Origin: Craterostigma plantagineum
Taxonomy: Eukaryota; Streptophyta; Magnoliopsida; Lamiales; Linderniaceae
Assembly (NCBI GenBank): GCA_027422505.1
Contig: JAPQWV010001546.1
Span: 18,727-82,726 of the forward strand
Length of the DNA: 64,000 nt
Direction: 5' to 3'
Shown here: positions 10,062 to 22,363 of the stretch, one piece after another
How the letters are laid out: each line of letters begins with the position of its first letter
How positions within the stretch are numbered: position 1 is the stretch's first letter
Made by a program: the position numbers and the translations under genes
The notes under the pieces: generated by a model
What the model saw: the letters and a program-made list of their open reading frames with translations, nothing else
What the model was told of the DNA's origin: nothing
Databases searched by the model: none

Positions 10062-12439
10062 TGTTAGGGAGTGTGCCCTCGGAATGCCATACGAGGACTA
10101 GGAATAGTATAAGGCGCACGATGATGTATAGGTCGCTAGACAGTTTTATTGTACATACTGTCAAAATAAAGTACTGAATATTATTTACATTATAATAAAG
10201 GCATTATTATTTAGTTATCGAATTAATGTCTGCTTGGCATTCGGCGGTGCGATGTGACACCCAAATGTTTGAGTTGGACGTCTGATTCTCGTGGGGACGA
10301 GAGAGGAGACACCGGACGGTCCTTAATCTCAGGATTAAATGAAAAGTCCATAAGTCTAAGGATTCTAGGTGGGTGACTAGATATCCGAATATGACTTATC
10401 CATTGGCGACTACATAGTATCGGTAGTGTCACCGATTACCTGAGAGGTTGTGGGTCATGATGGAGATATCGGTGATCGGAGAGATTGCGTATTCAGACAT
10501 TCGGCTCGTATTCGTCTCAATCACATGGCTAGGATGTTGTCGATGATTGAACGAATGACTATAGCAGCCTCTGACTGATAGGGTCACTGGCGGATTTGCG
10601 TTCGCGATTTCGGTTGTCGCTAGTTGGCTAGACCAGCAAGTGTTCGGAAATGGGACACGGGCCAATAGCGAAACACAACTTAATTTACGGAGGTGATTAC
10701 CGGGCTTTGACTGCTATCGGGACTCACTGCCTATATTCATATAGGTTAACGTCCTATGACGTAATCGTAGAACGAGGATTGTAAAGCCTTCGGCCGAAGC
10801 TTGGAAAACTCGCTCGTATTAGATACGGAGCGGAGTTTAATTAATCGGTTAGGTCTCGATTATATATAACATAGAGTTAGGTTAGTGAGTTTGACATTTA
10901 CATGGCTCTCACCTAACCGGAACGCAAGTGAAAGGCGTAAGAGTTATTAAAATGTATACACTATTGTTGGTTCGCTCGAATTTCGATTAGATCAAAATTC
11001 GTTCTCAACTGGGATCTGTCTACTACCACGGGATAGGCTAGGCGAATACTGGGACTCGTGGATTCCACCCATGCCAGTTGAGACCGACCTAGAGAGTCGC
11101 GCTTAGAAATGGTAATGGCCTCGAACAAAAATGGTGGGCTTTTCTTTAGAACCTAACGAACGGGAATAATTAGGACTTATGATTGTCGTAAGCGCTTTAT
11201 TAATTAACTAAATGAGGCTCGATTGTAAATAAAATAATTAAATTGGATTTAATTATTTTATTATTTAAAATTGAGGGACTAAGTTAAGAATTTAGAAACC
11301 TCATGGGCCAGAACGGAATAAATTTAAAATGTGCATGTTGACTTGGTCTTGTACACGTGTCTAGCATGCCACATTAGTTGATGTGGCATATGAGTCACAC
11401 TTTGAGAGCTTGACAAGAGTTATAAAAAATTAATAAAGTAATGATAGTGGATTTTTACTACATGAAATAACATGACACCTCACTTGCTTAAAAAGTAAGA
11501 ATTATTGGCTAAGAGTTAAAGAGGTACTTGGTACTTAACAAAAGAACAACCAACGTGAGTCATGCTCTAAGCCAAATGTACTTGGTACAAATTACTCAAT
11601 ATAAAGCTAGAGAAAAACGTGTGGTGAGTTCTGAAATTTCTAAGGCCACATACTTCAAGCCACGGGATCATTGACGAGTCCCGACACCCGAACCGAACTA
11701 TGTCTAGCCATCGGGAGTAGTCTCGGAGGTTCGATCAAGGACATACCGATGTGACAATCTAACCCGGAGCCCCCGGGAACCAGACGAGGTGCTGCGACGT
11801 CCATCCGAGGTGTAATCACGTACACTGACAGTATGTTTCGAACCTACTGATTTGATTTTACGAAAAATACCAAATGACATTGGAATGATTCGAAAGACCC
11901 CTCGTTGCGATTGCTGGGAAGTCTAGAATCAATCTAGAAAATTTGGTATCGATCAGAAATCATTTCGGTTATCAAACTGAAGAAAGACGGCAGACGGCCG
12001 CTTTACTCGAATTGATAATTTCTAACCACTGATCATTGCAAAAAATAACAAAAGATATTAGAATGATTCGAAAGATCCCTCGTTGCGAACGTTGGGAAGT
12101 GTAGAATTATTTTGGAAATTTGGTATCGATCGAAAATCGTTTCGGTCTCCTAACTGGCGAAATCTGCGACTGCCGCTTTGTTCGAACTAATTTGGAATTA
12201 AATTATAAATTCTAATAAATTTGATTAAATTCGAATTTAGGAAATTCGAATTAATCATGGTTACCCGAGGCTTAGGGCGGTACTTGGAGTTGGGCCTCGG
12301 GAGAAGCCGAAGGGCGTTCGGTCGAATTTAGATATTAAAAATAAAAATTCGCCACGCTACGCCGCTCGGTTCAAACCGCGCTTCCTCTATCGCCACGTTG
12401 CGCTGTTCAGGGGCCGGCATTGATAAATAGGGCCCAACA
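10062..12439 (+). repeat. Copia LTR (2,378 bp) between RNase H and a primer site
   Basis: Starts TGTTAGGGAGTGTGCCCTCG one base after the polypurine tract and ends GGGCCCAACA, giving near-perfect inverted ends (TGTTAGGG / CCCAACA). Related sequence is present at 20,735-20,950 plus 23,096-24,315. The large size is unusual for copia, so an internal insertion is possible, though none is obvious. Two similar 120-bp blocks (around 11,880-11,960 and 12,060-12,140, both with GAATGATTCGAAAGA and TTGGTATCGATC) form an internal direct repeat. Confidence 0.6.
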
Positions 12440-12453
12440 GTTGTATCAGAGAT
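12440..12453 (+). promoter_or_regulatory. Degenerate primer binding site
   Basis: GTTGTATCAGAGATATGGCTC follows the LTR directly and resembles TGGTATCAGAGC, complementary to the initiator methionine tRNA 3' end, with two mismatches. Its position right after an LTR end supports the call. Confidence 0.55.
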
Positions 12454-13537
12454 ATGGCTCATTAATGGTTCGACCGAAGGCCTCGAAAACCGATGTGGCG
12501 AATGAACGGTCGACATAGTTTGGAGACTATCGTTGCTCGTGAGATCGATCGAGCACCCGGCGTCAAAATTCTGTGTTGCATGTTTATGTGGGACATTTAC
12601 GCGGGCTTAGGTTCGAACTGGGTTATTTGTCTAAGGGCCATTTGCTGCCCCCTGGATGGATTACGAGATGTTCGGGAAATAATTCCCCCTGTGTTGTATT
12701 TAGTTATATTTTATCGCTTTATTAGATAAGTTAGATAAAATGACAGCCGTTCGACGCAAGGCGAGATTGGAGGGTTCGACGACCATCGTGACGATGAGTC
12801 AACGTTTGAAGATCGAAGACCCCGGTCGTTTTACGACCCATGTAATAGGACCGTTTAGTAATAACCCGCATATTTGTCCATTTAATTTTGCTAGGGTTAG
12901 AAATTTAATTAATGCGTTTATGTGCTCGTGCTTAATTTCCCCTTTGCTATGAGATTACAAAATATCTCCGAAAGGAATTCTAAGCGAGTAAAGGGATTAG
13001 ATGCCCTGTCTTCTATCAAGGTCGGGTTTCGTTGTTACGAACCTAAATGCAAGGTTTGGTTTCGGGTATGCCGGTGCCTTGCATTTTCTTTCGTTCAGCT
13101 TGCTCGTTTGCGCTAGCGCCGCTTTCCAAGACCACAATGTGCGCTAAAACGTATGGTGCAAGTGTGTGGCTTTGAGAAAAGTTGATAGGTCGCAGTTAGA
13201 CAGTCATACCGCCTTGTTTCGAGATTACCGGTGGGGTTCCCTGACTGAGACAAAGATAATTGAGACAGTCGACAAGGTCGGATTCGTGCGAAGCACGACT
13301 TCGTGGTCCGCTGCAAACCAATAAAATGACAGAGGTTGAGTTGCATCCGCCCACGGGGACATCAACTCCACCATCGAAGTTATCAAGAAACTTCCGAAAC
13401 ATCCAATAGGAGAAAAATGGAGTTTATGAAAAGATAGTTGGAGTCAAACGGAAGAAGTCCTTATTCGCATTTGTTGATCTATACAATCGATTTAATAGAC
13501 CTTTTATTTTCTGCAGTATTTTCTCTCAGTGTAAGTT
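12454..13537 (+). other. Copia leader region, no gene seen
   Basis: About 1.1 kb between the primer site and gag. Short open frames occur on both strands, but none resembles a known family or shows consistent composition. Untranslated leader is the simplest reading. Confidence 0.5.
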
Positions 13538-14090
13538 ATGTCTACCGCTTTAAACATACTGCCTCAAGGAGAATAGGTTGACTGGGTCAAACTATTCAGA
13601 CTGGCTTCGCAACCTGAGGATTTTCCTCCAGATTGAGAACCTGGTTTATATCCTTGACTCTGAGTTATCGCCGGCCCGAGGGGCGCGGGCAACCGAGCAG
13701 GCTCGTGCTGCTTATGACAAGCGACTGCACGACGAGCAGCTCGTAAAGGCTCATATCTTCGGATCGATGAGTAACACGCTGGAGCGTAGCCTTGAAGGTA
13801 TCGCTGACGCTCGAGCGATGATTCAGCATCTAAAAGAGATTTACGGTGAGACGTCAAGGACAGCTCACTATGCGGCTTCATCGCAGCTCTTCCGATCGAG
13901 GGTGAGAACGTAGGTGAACATGTTATGAATATGATCACCATGATTGAGAGGTTTGAGACTCTCAATTTCCGATTTGATCAGGAATTACAAAACGATCTCA
14001 TCTTGCAGTCTCTCCCTCTGTCCTTCAACGCTTTCATTGTGAACTATCATCTGAACGGCATGACGCTGACGCTTCCTGATCTGATGAAGT
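13538..14090 (+). pseudogene. Copia gag, N-terminal part, broken
   Basis: Gag forms the virus-like particle of the element. ATG 13,538 opens MSTALNILPQGE, then a stop appears and the frame shifts by one base into RLTGSNYSDWLRNLRIFLQ (about 13,575 onward), the classic copia gag start that reads L-x-G-x-NY-x-x-W. It runs to 13,912, then shifts again at about 13,915 to the IERFETLNFRFDQELQNDL segment, which ends with the usual SFNAFIVNYHLN...LPDLM block at about 14,030-14,090. The zinc knuckle and everything after it are absent, because gypsy LTR sequence begins at about 14,091. The start fits the position downstream of the leader. Confidence 0.85.
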
Positions 14091-15334
14091 GGCCCGCGAA
14101 AACCCAAAGTCGGCCTGGCGCTATCTCACGACCCGCGAAATGCTTCAGCCCCGCGAACCTGAAACCCTGGCCCGTGAAACCTGTTTTACTCACACATCAA
14201 AAACTTTTGGCCCGCGACAAAGTTTCACGACCCGAAAACCCAATCGGCCGACTTTTCTATTTACTTTAAATTATCTCCCTCAATTAGCAAACTATAAAGC
14301 AGCGGCAGAGCATATATCAACCATCAAACTTAGCTTGTTTACTCGATGGTTAACTCGAATGGTTAATTTGAATGGTCTCACTTATAAAATTGCTAGAGGC
14401 GAATCTGAACTATCATTCGCAACACACATGATTCCAGATTCACATAAACACGTAAGCAAATTATAGAACTCATATCTCGAGTTCGAATTCACGTCATAGC
14501 ACATTAAGAACATCATAAAAATTCCACAAATCTTAAAATAAACTATTTGGAGCTCGGATGACATTTCATCCGGATTCTAAACATATTTAGGATTGCAATA
14601 CGTTTTAAAAAGGGTTTGTAGGGGTTAAAAACCACCTACCTATCCTCCAAGCTAAGTTTGATGGTTGTTTATGATGTTTGAGCTAATCTACTTCCCTTGC
14701 TTTTCGTCTGTCACCTATTTTGCTCTAACCTCCATTAATCCACCAAACCACGTCAAACCTTAGTCACGTAAGCTTACTGAATATTTATAAGTTAAGTTAA
14801 AATTCTTACCTACTCGGTTTAGCTAAATGATTATAACGACGTTTGAGCTTGTCGAGTGCTGATCTTCTCCTTCATTTTCTTCTAGCTTTGTTCGTCACCT
14901 TCTTTCTTATTTATTCTCTTTCCTTTTTGCTTTCTATTTTCGTTTTCTACTTGTAGATGATATTAGTTGTTTTCATATAGGGTTACAGGGTAATGGCAAG
15001 CCTCAACGTGTTTTACCCTCTCCACTAAGAAATCCCATGCTTATCCTAGGTTAGTTGGGCCTGTATTTATGTCCTTGGGCCTTTCTTAATTCATTTGGTC
15101 CGTTTCCTTTACTAATTAATTCCCTCCATGTTGGGCCTTGCTTATTTATTTGGGTTTATTATTTGGTCTATTTTGTTGCTTGGCTTTCTAATCATTTCGG
15201 GCCATAATATTTTATTTAACTCTCGGACCCAATTATTATTTTCGGTTTCATCCGAATTTTTTTTGTTCGGAAATCAACTTCACTAATTTCGAACATTACA
15301 AAAATAATTCCGTATTAATTTTACGGGTATTACA
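14091..15334 (-). repeat. Gypsy LTR family fragment L3 (minus orientation)
   Basis: Ends on the + strand with ATTTTACGGGTATTACA, the family's start on the minus strand. The left part has CCCGCGAAA words (14,091-14,240). A donor-like GGATAG|GTAGGTGG (minus) ends at 14,640 next to the leader, unlike the six copies with a separate micro-exon. The 3' half of the LTR is missing. It truncates the copia gag. Confidence 0.65.
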
Positions 15335-15499
15335 GCAGATTTCAGTACAGGTTTCGACATCGACTGAAATATATCATCTAAGCTGAGAATCTAATACGTT
15401 ATAACCAATGAACAGAAAGGTAAAGACTACATATAAAAATGATCAGGCATAATGAAACATGCATATCGCGCATGAGCATCATTACAGGAATCTCATGTA
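15335..15499. other. Unassigned spacer
   Basis: AT-rich sequence between the LTR end and the LINE 5' region. I see no coding or repeat feature in it. Confidence 0.3.
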
Positions 15500-16905
15500 G
15501 AGAGAGAAAGGAGGGTTTTTCGAAATTTTCTTCCTACATCACTTTTATGCATCCAGCCACCGCCGTCTCCGTCCAGAACCTCACGGGGACGGCCGGCCGG
15601 TGGTTTTGGACTCACGTGGGAGGACGATCGCGGGCAGTTTGGAGTGGGAGCCAGGAGGTTGGAGTGGATTTCGTCTGTTTTTTTTCGTTTAAGGGCTAGG
15701 GTTTCACTGATTCGCTGATTTGATCTGATGGAATCTTCATCGGATGGTCTGAGGGCAGAGACGATTGATGGGAGCATGGATCTGATAGGGACTGGATTGG
15801 GATTGGAAATTCGGGCTGAGGTGGACAGGCACCGCAAAGCTGAATCAGGTGTAGCGACGACTCAATTAACAATGGCGAATCTTACCACGTGGCTACCTAT
15901 CCCAGACCTGGCGGCGCTCAGTGCAGCGTACCCGGCGTTTGCCGAGTGTATCGATGGGGTCCGATTCAGGGAATTGATGGAGTGGATTGAAGCGGGGAAT
16001 ACTGATGGGCTGATCGACGGGCTGGGTTGCCAAGTGCAGAGGTGAATTTTGTGTGATCTGATCGTGTGGGGGGGGTAAGGGCCGAGCCTAGGGTTTGCCG
16101 AGGATCTCCTTCACGTCATGAAAGAGGAGTTGTGCCGATAAGAGGCATTCTCCGCCATAACCCTAGGCCGCGACAATGGGGGAGGCTTGACACGCCACCA
16201 CCGGCGAGGGGGCTGACAGCGAGGAGGTGTGTCGATGTGGGCTTGGCTGCAAATGAAGAACATGTCGACGATGAGATCATTGTCGATGATCGGGGTGTTG
16301 CGACGGCGGCGCTGAATGGCATGCGGCCGCCTAGGGTTTCCATGCTTCGAAGAGCTATTGCGGCTGCCATCTGTCACAACAAATACGGATCAGCAGCCGC
16401 CTCTGTAGGAGATGTCGCCTATCCCAACTTCTGGGGCATCACCGAGGGAACTGATGACGTCAGCTACGGCCGCAAATAGTTCGCCCTATCTAGCTAATGG
16501 GCCGAATGGATGTGGGCTGGCTGCCATGGCCTCCATAACGGATTGGACCAACGTGGGCTGGTTTTCTCCCGCTTAGGGCCGATGCAACAAATGAATAATG
16601 TGGCGACCAACGACACGTCTTATGCAGCGGCGGTAAAGGGAGCGACGAGGCCGAACCGAGCTTTGCCGGAGAGTCGGGGAATGAAGTTAACATATACGCC
16701 ACCGTCTTTTGTTGACGGGGTTGGCGAGGCTAGGCCATCACGAGAGGTTGCGATGAGTGGAGTGGATCGTTGGAAGCACACGTTGGTGGGTTATTTTCTG
16801 GGAAAGAAGCCGTACTTCCCCTTAATTGAGCGCTATTTACGTTCGTTATAGAAGGGGTTGGTGGAGGTTCGCTCAACCATTAATGGTTTTTAAGGTACCC
16901 GAGGG
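15500..16905 (+). mobile_element. LINE 5' region (5' UTR and ORF1 part), 3'-truncated
   Basis: GC-richer than its surroundings and unlike the three ORF2-containing LINE pieces in extent: it keeps the 5' end and loses the 3' end. The right boundary is uncertain. Clear ORF1 homology stops near 16,893, and 16,900-17,060 shows nothing recognisable. Confidence 0.65.
15728..16893 (+). pseudogene. LINE ORF1 (gag-like, DUF4283-type), broken
   Basis: ATG 15,728 opens a 105-codon frame (MESSSDGLRAETIDGS...) that stops at 16,045. Two further frames (about 16,066-16,479 and 16,510-16,851) carry on. The last is the diagnostic one: TSYAAAVKG, then KLTYTPPSFVDGVGEARPSR and RWKHTLVGYFLGKKPYFPLI, followed after a stop by LVEVRSTINGF. 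Plant L1 ORF1 proteins have this block at the start of the DUF4283 nucleic-acid binding region, which coats the LINE RNA. The C-terminal half and the zinc knuckle are missing. At least two frame breaks and a stop make this a pseudogene. Confidence 0.75.
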
Positions 16906-17059
16906 GAACTCTTCCCGACCTCAGGTCAGTCAGTCAGTAGGGGTAGTTTGGCAGGTGGTACGAAGGTGTATAAGTCATGGCAGACGATACGAAGGTGTCT
17001 ATGTTGGGTTATGGCCGATTCGGGTATTTTGCCGCGTTAGGGGTGAAAACTGGGGGTAA

Positions 17060-18015
17060 TAGAGAGTTTTGATGAACTATGTAATTGTTATGACGCTAGG
17101 TCTATAAATTAAGCAATTCGCTAAACGATATATATAATGTCTAAGTACAGGATAATATTCGACCATGCATTATTTGTGAGCTATAAATTAGCTAAAGTGT
17201 CGAATATTTGATTTACATGTGATTCTTTGACTTACTGATGAAACTATGTGATCGCATGTTATAGATGTTTCATATGATAGGATATATCGTTTTGTGCTAT
17301 TTATAAACGTGTGAGATATCCTACAGGATTATATAAGGAAAATATGCTGTCTAATATGGAAATTGATATATCCGTTGAGAATCGTTTATTCCTGAATGAA
17401 ACTTGCATCTACGATTTTTAAATGCATCCCACTGAATTAATTGTGTGAAATCGATTTGATATATTTCCTTAAGCTGATTAGGATAATATAATTAGGGAAG
17501 ATTTGATTGACTATGTGGATAAGCTGCAAACATATGGTATGCGCTCAAAACGGATATGATCTTTAGGAAGTTAAGCAATTCGGATATATATGTTCTGATC
17601 TAGTGCTAGACATGGTGAATATATTGATCTGATACTATGTGTTAAACATGGAAAATGTTTGATATGTTGCTATCTCGTGTGGGAAGTAAATATGAATTAA
17701 CTTATTCTATAAACTGTGATAGCAGGGAATCACATATGGAAAGTTCTGTTATGGTAAATATAATTCGAAATAATTGAATATGCCTTGAGAACGATATGGA
17801 ATATAATCATGCTTTAATGAGCTTATGACGGTTTTGAACATTTATTGTAAGCATCATGGCATATTGACTACTCAAAATAACATGGATTATATACTTGATT
17901 TTGTGACTAATGTTATGATCTGATTTTCCATGTAAAGTGTTGAAAGAAGAGGTTTATATATGAGCAACACTTCATATTTTTGAGTGAATTCTAAATAGTT
18001 AGCTTGTTAAGGTGT
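17060..18015 (+). repeat. AT-rich copia LTR-like fragment (possibly SIRE-like U3)
   Basis: Resembles the first 850 bp of the LTR at 4,641-6,171 in composition and in short words (TATATATGG, GTGATC, GGAAAATAT). The end has a matching promoter-like layout: GTTGAAAGAAGAG, then TTTATATATGAG, then ACACTTCAT. It stops soon after the TATA-like word. No reading frame of note; homology is by eye only. Confidence 0.4.
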
Positions 18016-18084
18016 AAACCCCGAGTCTCGCCACCTAACAATCCCGCGTGGAGCTTCGACCCGAACCAACCAGATTTTGCGAGA

Positions 18085-19421
18085 CTGTCCAGTGTTAGTT
18101 AATGAACAAGAGTTGCTTGTTGATTTGATAGTCATTCCAATGAATTATTAGGAAGTAATTCTTGAAATGCACTGGTTGTCGAAGTACGGGGCAGTTATTG
18201 ATTGTAGTTAGAAGAAAGTCACATTTAACTTGAAGACAATTGAACCTTTTACATTTACGGGAATAAACAAGGGCGGAAATATTCCTAAGATTTCAGCAAT
18301 GAAGGCGCAACATCTGATCAAGGCAGGATGCGAAGCCTACCATGTGTTCGCAATAACAACGGAGAAACAATCACTCCCAAAACTAGAAGACGTACCTGTA
18401 GTACAAGAATTCCTATGTATTTCCTGAAGATTTACCAGGACTCCCTCCTGATCGGGAGATCCAATTTACTATCGATCTCATACCATGCTGCACCTATCTC
18501 GATCCAACCAAGTTGAATGAGTTGAAGGAACAATTACATGAACTACTTCAGAAAGGATTTATCCAACCGAGCTTTTCTCCCTGGGGAGCGCCAGTTCTGT
18601 TTGTCAAGAAGAAGGACGGATCTATGAGACTATGCATCGACTACAGAGAGTTGAACAAGACTACAATCAAGAACAAATAACTGTTGCCGAGGATCAACGA
18701 TTTATTTGACCAGTTACAAGGCGAAATAGTATTTTTAAAGATAGATTTACGCTCAAGGTATCATCAGCTGAAGATTCGTGAAGATGATGTCCGGAAGACA
18801 GCATTCAGCACCCGATATGGCCACTACGAGTTTTTAGTCATGCCTTTCTGGCTGACTAACACACCAGCAGCATTTATGGACTTGATGAACTGCGTGTTTA
18901 AGCCGTACCTAGACAAATTCGTCATCATATTCATCGATGACATCCTCATCTATTCTAAGACAAAGGAGTAGCATAAACAACATTTGAAGATTGTACTGGA
19001 GATACCGCGAGAGAAACAATTGTACTCTAAATTCAAGAATGTGAATTTTGGTTAGATAAAGTCGCATTTCTGGGGCATGTTATTTATGGAGCAGGAATTT
19101 CAGTGGACCCGAACAAAATTGAAGCTATCAATAACTGGCCCCAGCCGACCAACGTTACTAAAGTACGCAGCTTTTTAGGACTAGCAGGATACTATAGAAA
19201 ATTCATTAAGGATTTCTCAAAAAGATCACCTCAATATTGACGAAGCTGACGAAAAAAGAATGCTCCATTTCATTGGGACGCTGCCTGCGAACAAAGCTTT
19301 CAAGAACGGAAGAGACGACCTACCACGGCCGCAGTCTTAACAATACCCACAGGGACCGGAGGATTCTCAGTATATAGTGATGCATCGAAGAATGGCCTAG
19401 GCTGCGTCGTGATGCAAAATG
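18085..19421 (+). pseudogene. Ty3/gypsy pol fragment: protease end, reverse transcriptase, start of RNase H
   Basis: The sequence begins in the protease-RT linker (LLVDLIVIPMN, then MHWLSKYGAVIDCS). It continues through the [15 protein letters not shown] hinge (about 18,440-18,485), [19 protein letters not shown] (18,602-18,660), [12 protein letters not shown] (18,735-18,770) and the catalytic FIDDILIYS (18,930-18,956). It ends in the early RNase H (YSDASKNGLGCVVMQN). In-frame stops (for example after IKNK near 18,677, and at 18,969) and a frameshift near 18,415 break the frame. The order protease, RT, RNase H with FIDD instead of YVDD marks it as gypsy. It stops at 19,421, where an LTR fragment of the large gypsy family begins. 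Confidence 0.9.
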
Positions 19422-19499
19422 AATGATTTTTATTCGGATAGATGGAAGAGTTTCGATTTCTCAAAATAATTTTTTTATAGCTAATTTAATTTGGAATAA

Positions 19500-20270
19500 A
19501 TGAAACTTTGGAACTTAGAATTTTCGGGCATATGATAATTTTGGGTAGATAATTCGATTTTCGGACAGGAAGAATAATTTTCGGGTAGCTTAAGTGTGTC
19601 ATTGTTTAATTTGGTGGTAGAGCTGTTTTAATTTTCACCAAGCTTAGCATATTTTTGAGTAGCCAATATTGTTTTCGGATGATATAAGATTTTTCGGGTG
19701 AATCTAAACCTCCGGGTAGGTATATTTTCGGCGTATTTCCTTAGTTTTTCGGGCACCGACCATAATATAAGATCATGTAATTTTCGGCTTGTAAGTTAAA
19801 ATTCGGGTAGCTTAAGGTTCTCATGTGACTTAGTTTGTTTTTCGGACAACTTAAAACTTCAATTTTTCGGGCCTCTCTAGTTCAATTTTCGTGCCTTGAA
19901 GAAAACTCGACGAATGTCGGATTTCATAGAGAAAAGATTTTTCCGGCTTGACTTATTTTCTGGTCAAAGGATTAAATAAGTAGAATTTCGGACATATTAA
20001 TTCGGACCTTTGTTTTTCGGGTGACAACATTTTCGCCGAACAGTATAAATTTCGGGTGTGATTTGATTTATGGTTTTCGGATAATTAGATGAATTTCAGG
20101 CCTTCATTAATTTGGGTAACCTAATTTGCCGAACAGTGTCAAAATTCGGGCGTTGACCAAAATTCGGGCCTTGTTCGAATTTTGCTGCAAATCAGATTTA
20201 TAGGGTTTTGAATGTTATTTTTGGGCAGGAGGCATTTTCGGGCAGTATATTATTTTCGAGCTTACTTGTT
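19500..20270 (+). repeat. Array of TTCGGGTA / TTCGGGCA words
   Basis: About 25 copies of TTTCGGGyr and variants (TTCGGACA, TTCGGCGT) at irregular spacing, mostly in one orientation, in about 770 bp. It lies upstream of the acceptor-like TATTTAG at 20,328. Confidence 0.7.
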
Positions 20271-20328
20271 TCCGATATATTTATCAAACCTAGATATTAC
20301 ACTGATATTATTATTTTTTCGTATTTAG

Positions 20329-20381
20329 GGTCGAAAATTAGGAAATCCGCGAAGCCGTAGACTAATTAATCTTGGACACAG
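20329..20381 (+). other. Candidate LTR micro-exon, 20-kb copy
   Basis: A strong pyrimidine tract and TATTTAG end at 20,328, and a consensus plant donor ACACAG|GTAAGT follows 20,381. Length 53 nt. This is the best-looking splice context of the six. Confidence 0.6.
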
Positions 20382-20950
20382 GTAAGTGGGAACAACTACA
20401 ACACATAAATGCATTATGTGCGCATGACTTACGTGACTATCTGCTTCAATCATATTATGTCATGTGAATTATTTGCGAGGCACTGCTGCATGGTCAGTAA
20501 AGCAATTTATTTTATGATTCACATGGCATATTCATATACATGCACGTTTCATTTGGGGGATTTGGAAATGTGAGCGTGCACTGTATTTACCGCCTGTGAG
20601 CGAATGAAAATTACCGATATTGGCATTTGATGTCGATTCGCAGTTGAGTCGGGGCTACTTCTATGGCACAATGGAGGCGTGCTACGTCGTCGATTATATT
20701 TATATATTTATTTTTATTTGGGCAACTGCCCAGGTATATGCCCTAGATGCCGTACGAGGACTGGGACTACGAGGGCAGTTTGGTAATTGTAGTTTTTAGT
20801 GATGTAACTTAAATACTTCTATTAATTGAATGATTTTATTCAAAATTAATTTATTATTCGATAAATAAATTAAAAGGCAAATTTTTACTTAGTCTAAAGA
20901 TTTCACCTTGCAGTCTGGGTGAATAAGACAAATAACGGGCTAACCCCAAT

Positions 20951-22363
20951 AAGAGTGAGATGTACATCTCCAAGCGTGGCTGACGGGAGCTCTGCACTCT
21001 ATTTTGGGGTTCTCAGCTGGGTCACTTCCGGTGCGCTACCTAGATGTGCCATTGATTACATCGCGTTTGACTATTGCTGACTGTCACCCTAATTTCCGCC
21101 GTTGACCGGCGCTTAGGCTCGTGGACTCACCAAACACTATCCTACGCTGGGAGAGTCCAGCTTATTAAATCTGTTCTCGTGGGGCTCCATACTTACTGGG
21201 CGGGAGTGTTCCTGCTCCCTAAAGGTGCCATCCATGTTATTGAGTCACGCTTCAGGGCTTTCCTTTGGAAGGGCTCCACTGCTAAAGTGGCATGGGCGGA
21301 CATCTGCTTACCCACTGAGGAAGGCGGCCCGGGGATCAGATCGTTGAGACGGGCAACAAAGCTCTAATGATGCGCCTTCTCTGGAGCTTGCTTAGTGGGG
21401 ACGAGAGCTCCATCTGGGCCACATGGATCCGACGCACGAGATTAAATAACACTTGCTTATGGTCTATAAGGCCTAATCCTCGGACATCTTGGAGCTGGAG
21501 GAAACTTTTAAAGCTTCGTCATCTTATCCGTCCGCTGATTGAATTCCACATTGGGAACGGGGCGAACACGTTCCTTTGGACCGACCCATGGCTCTTCAAT
21601 GAACCGATGGTTGACAGATTCCCTCGTGGCCCATGGTCATGGGGCTGTTGCTCGATTCCAGACTCAGTGCTGTCATTAACGAAGAGGGTTGGAACTGGCC
21701 GGGACAAACTACTGTTGAATATATTGACTTTGCTCCTCTTCTTCCACAGGTATTCCCAGCTGAAGAGGACGGAGTTCGCTAGATTGCTACGGGAAATGGC
21801 CAATTCACCACCAGATCGGCTAGGGAACACCTGAGACTGCGAAGACCTATCGTCCATTGGAGTACCCTTTTCAGTGGACCGCTTGCCATTCCAAGACACT
21901 GAATTCATCCTTTGGTTGGCGATCAGAGATAAACTGGCCACGCGCGATAAGGCTTGGGTGGCGGCTGCAGCGAGAACGTCCATCTATCTATTATGTGACA
22001 ACCAAACGGAGGAAACGATAAGACATTTATTTTTTGAGTGTACTTTCACGCGACGTTGTTTTCGTATTTTGCATGACAGACTGCGGTTCAGCTGGCCTAG
22101 AATGGACTGGTTCGACGCATTCTTTGGGCAGCTAACTGTTGGAAGGCCCAGCACCTCGCTAGGTTGGGACCGCGACATTCCATCGCCTCGTTGATCTACC
22201 ACCTTTGGATGGAATGCAATAGGAGATGGCACGACGGACACGCCGCACCGCGACCAGATTGCGGCCGAGGTTGAAACCCTCCTCTCCCTGTGTTTATCCA
22301 TAATCACGCCCAAATACCAACTCCAAGTTAGTGCTCTCCGACGCATTTGGTGCATCACTTGGT
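20951..22363 (+). pseudogene. LINE ORF2 C-terminal part, broken
   Basis: Homologous to the second half of the other LINE ORF2 copies. It contains the post-catalytic RT segment YAGRVQLIKSVLVGLHTYW (21,134-21,190), KVAWADICLPTEEGG (21,283-21,327), the GNGANTFLWTDPWL block (21,556-21,597) and the zf-RVT domain with YLLCDNQTEETIRHLFFEC (21,988-22,044). The frame changes at about 21,100, 21,345 and 21,840, and stops interrupt it. The catalytic FADD is not included because the 5' truncation lies after it. It cannot encode a working reverse transcriptase. Confidence 0.88.

Larger units (their letters stand above)
19422..20730 (+). repeat. Gypsy LTR family fragment (plus orientation)
   Basis: Carries the motif array, micro-exon-like block and ACTACAACACATAAATGC zone in + orientation. 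Both ends are truncated: neither TGTAATACCC nor GGTCGCTACA is present. The left end abuts the gypsy pol fragment and the right end a copia LTR. Confidence 0.6.

Noticed and set aside
10223..10665. Two minus-strand frames in the copia LTR
   Set aside because: They lie within an LTR defined by its ends and neighbours, and have no motif.
15493..16377. Antisense frames opposite the LINE ORF1 (114, 88 and 84 codons)
   Set aside because: They mirror the GC-rich ORF1 coding strand and show no family resemblance.
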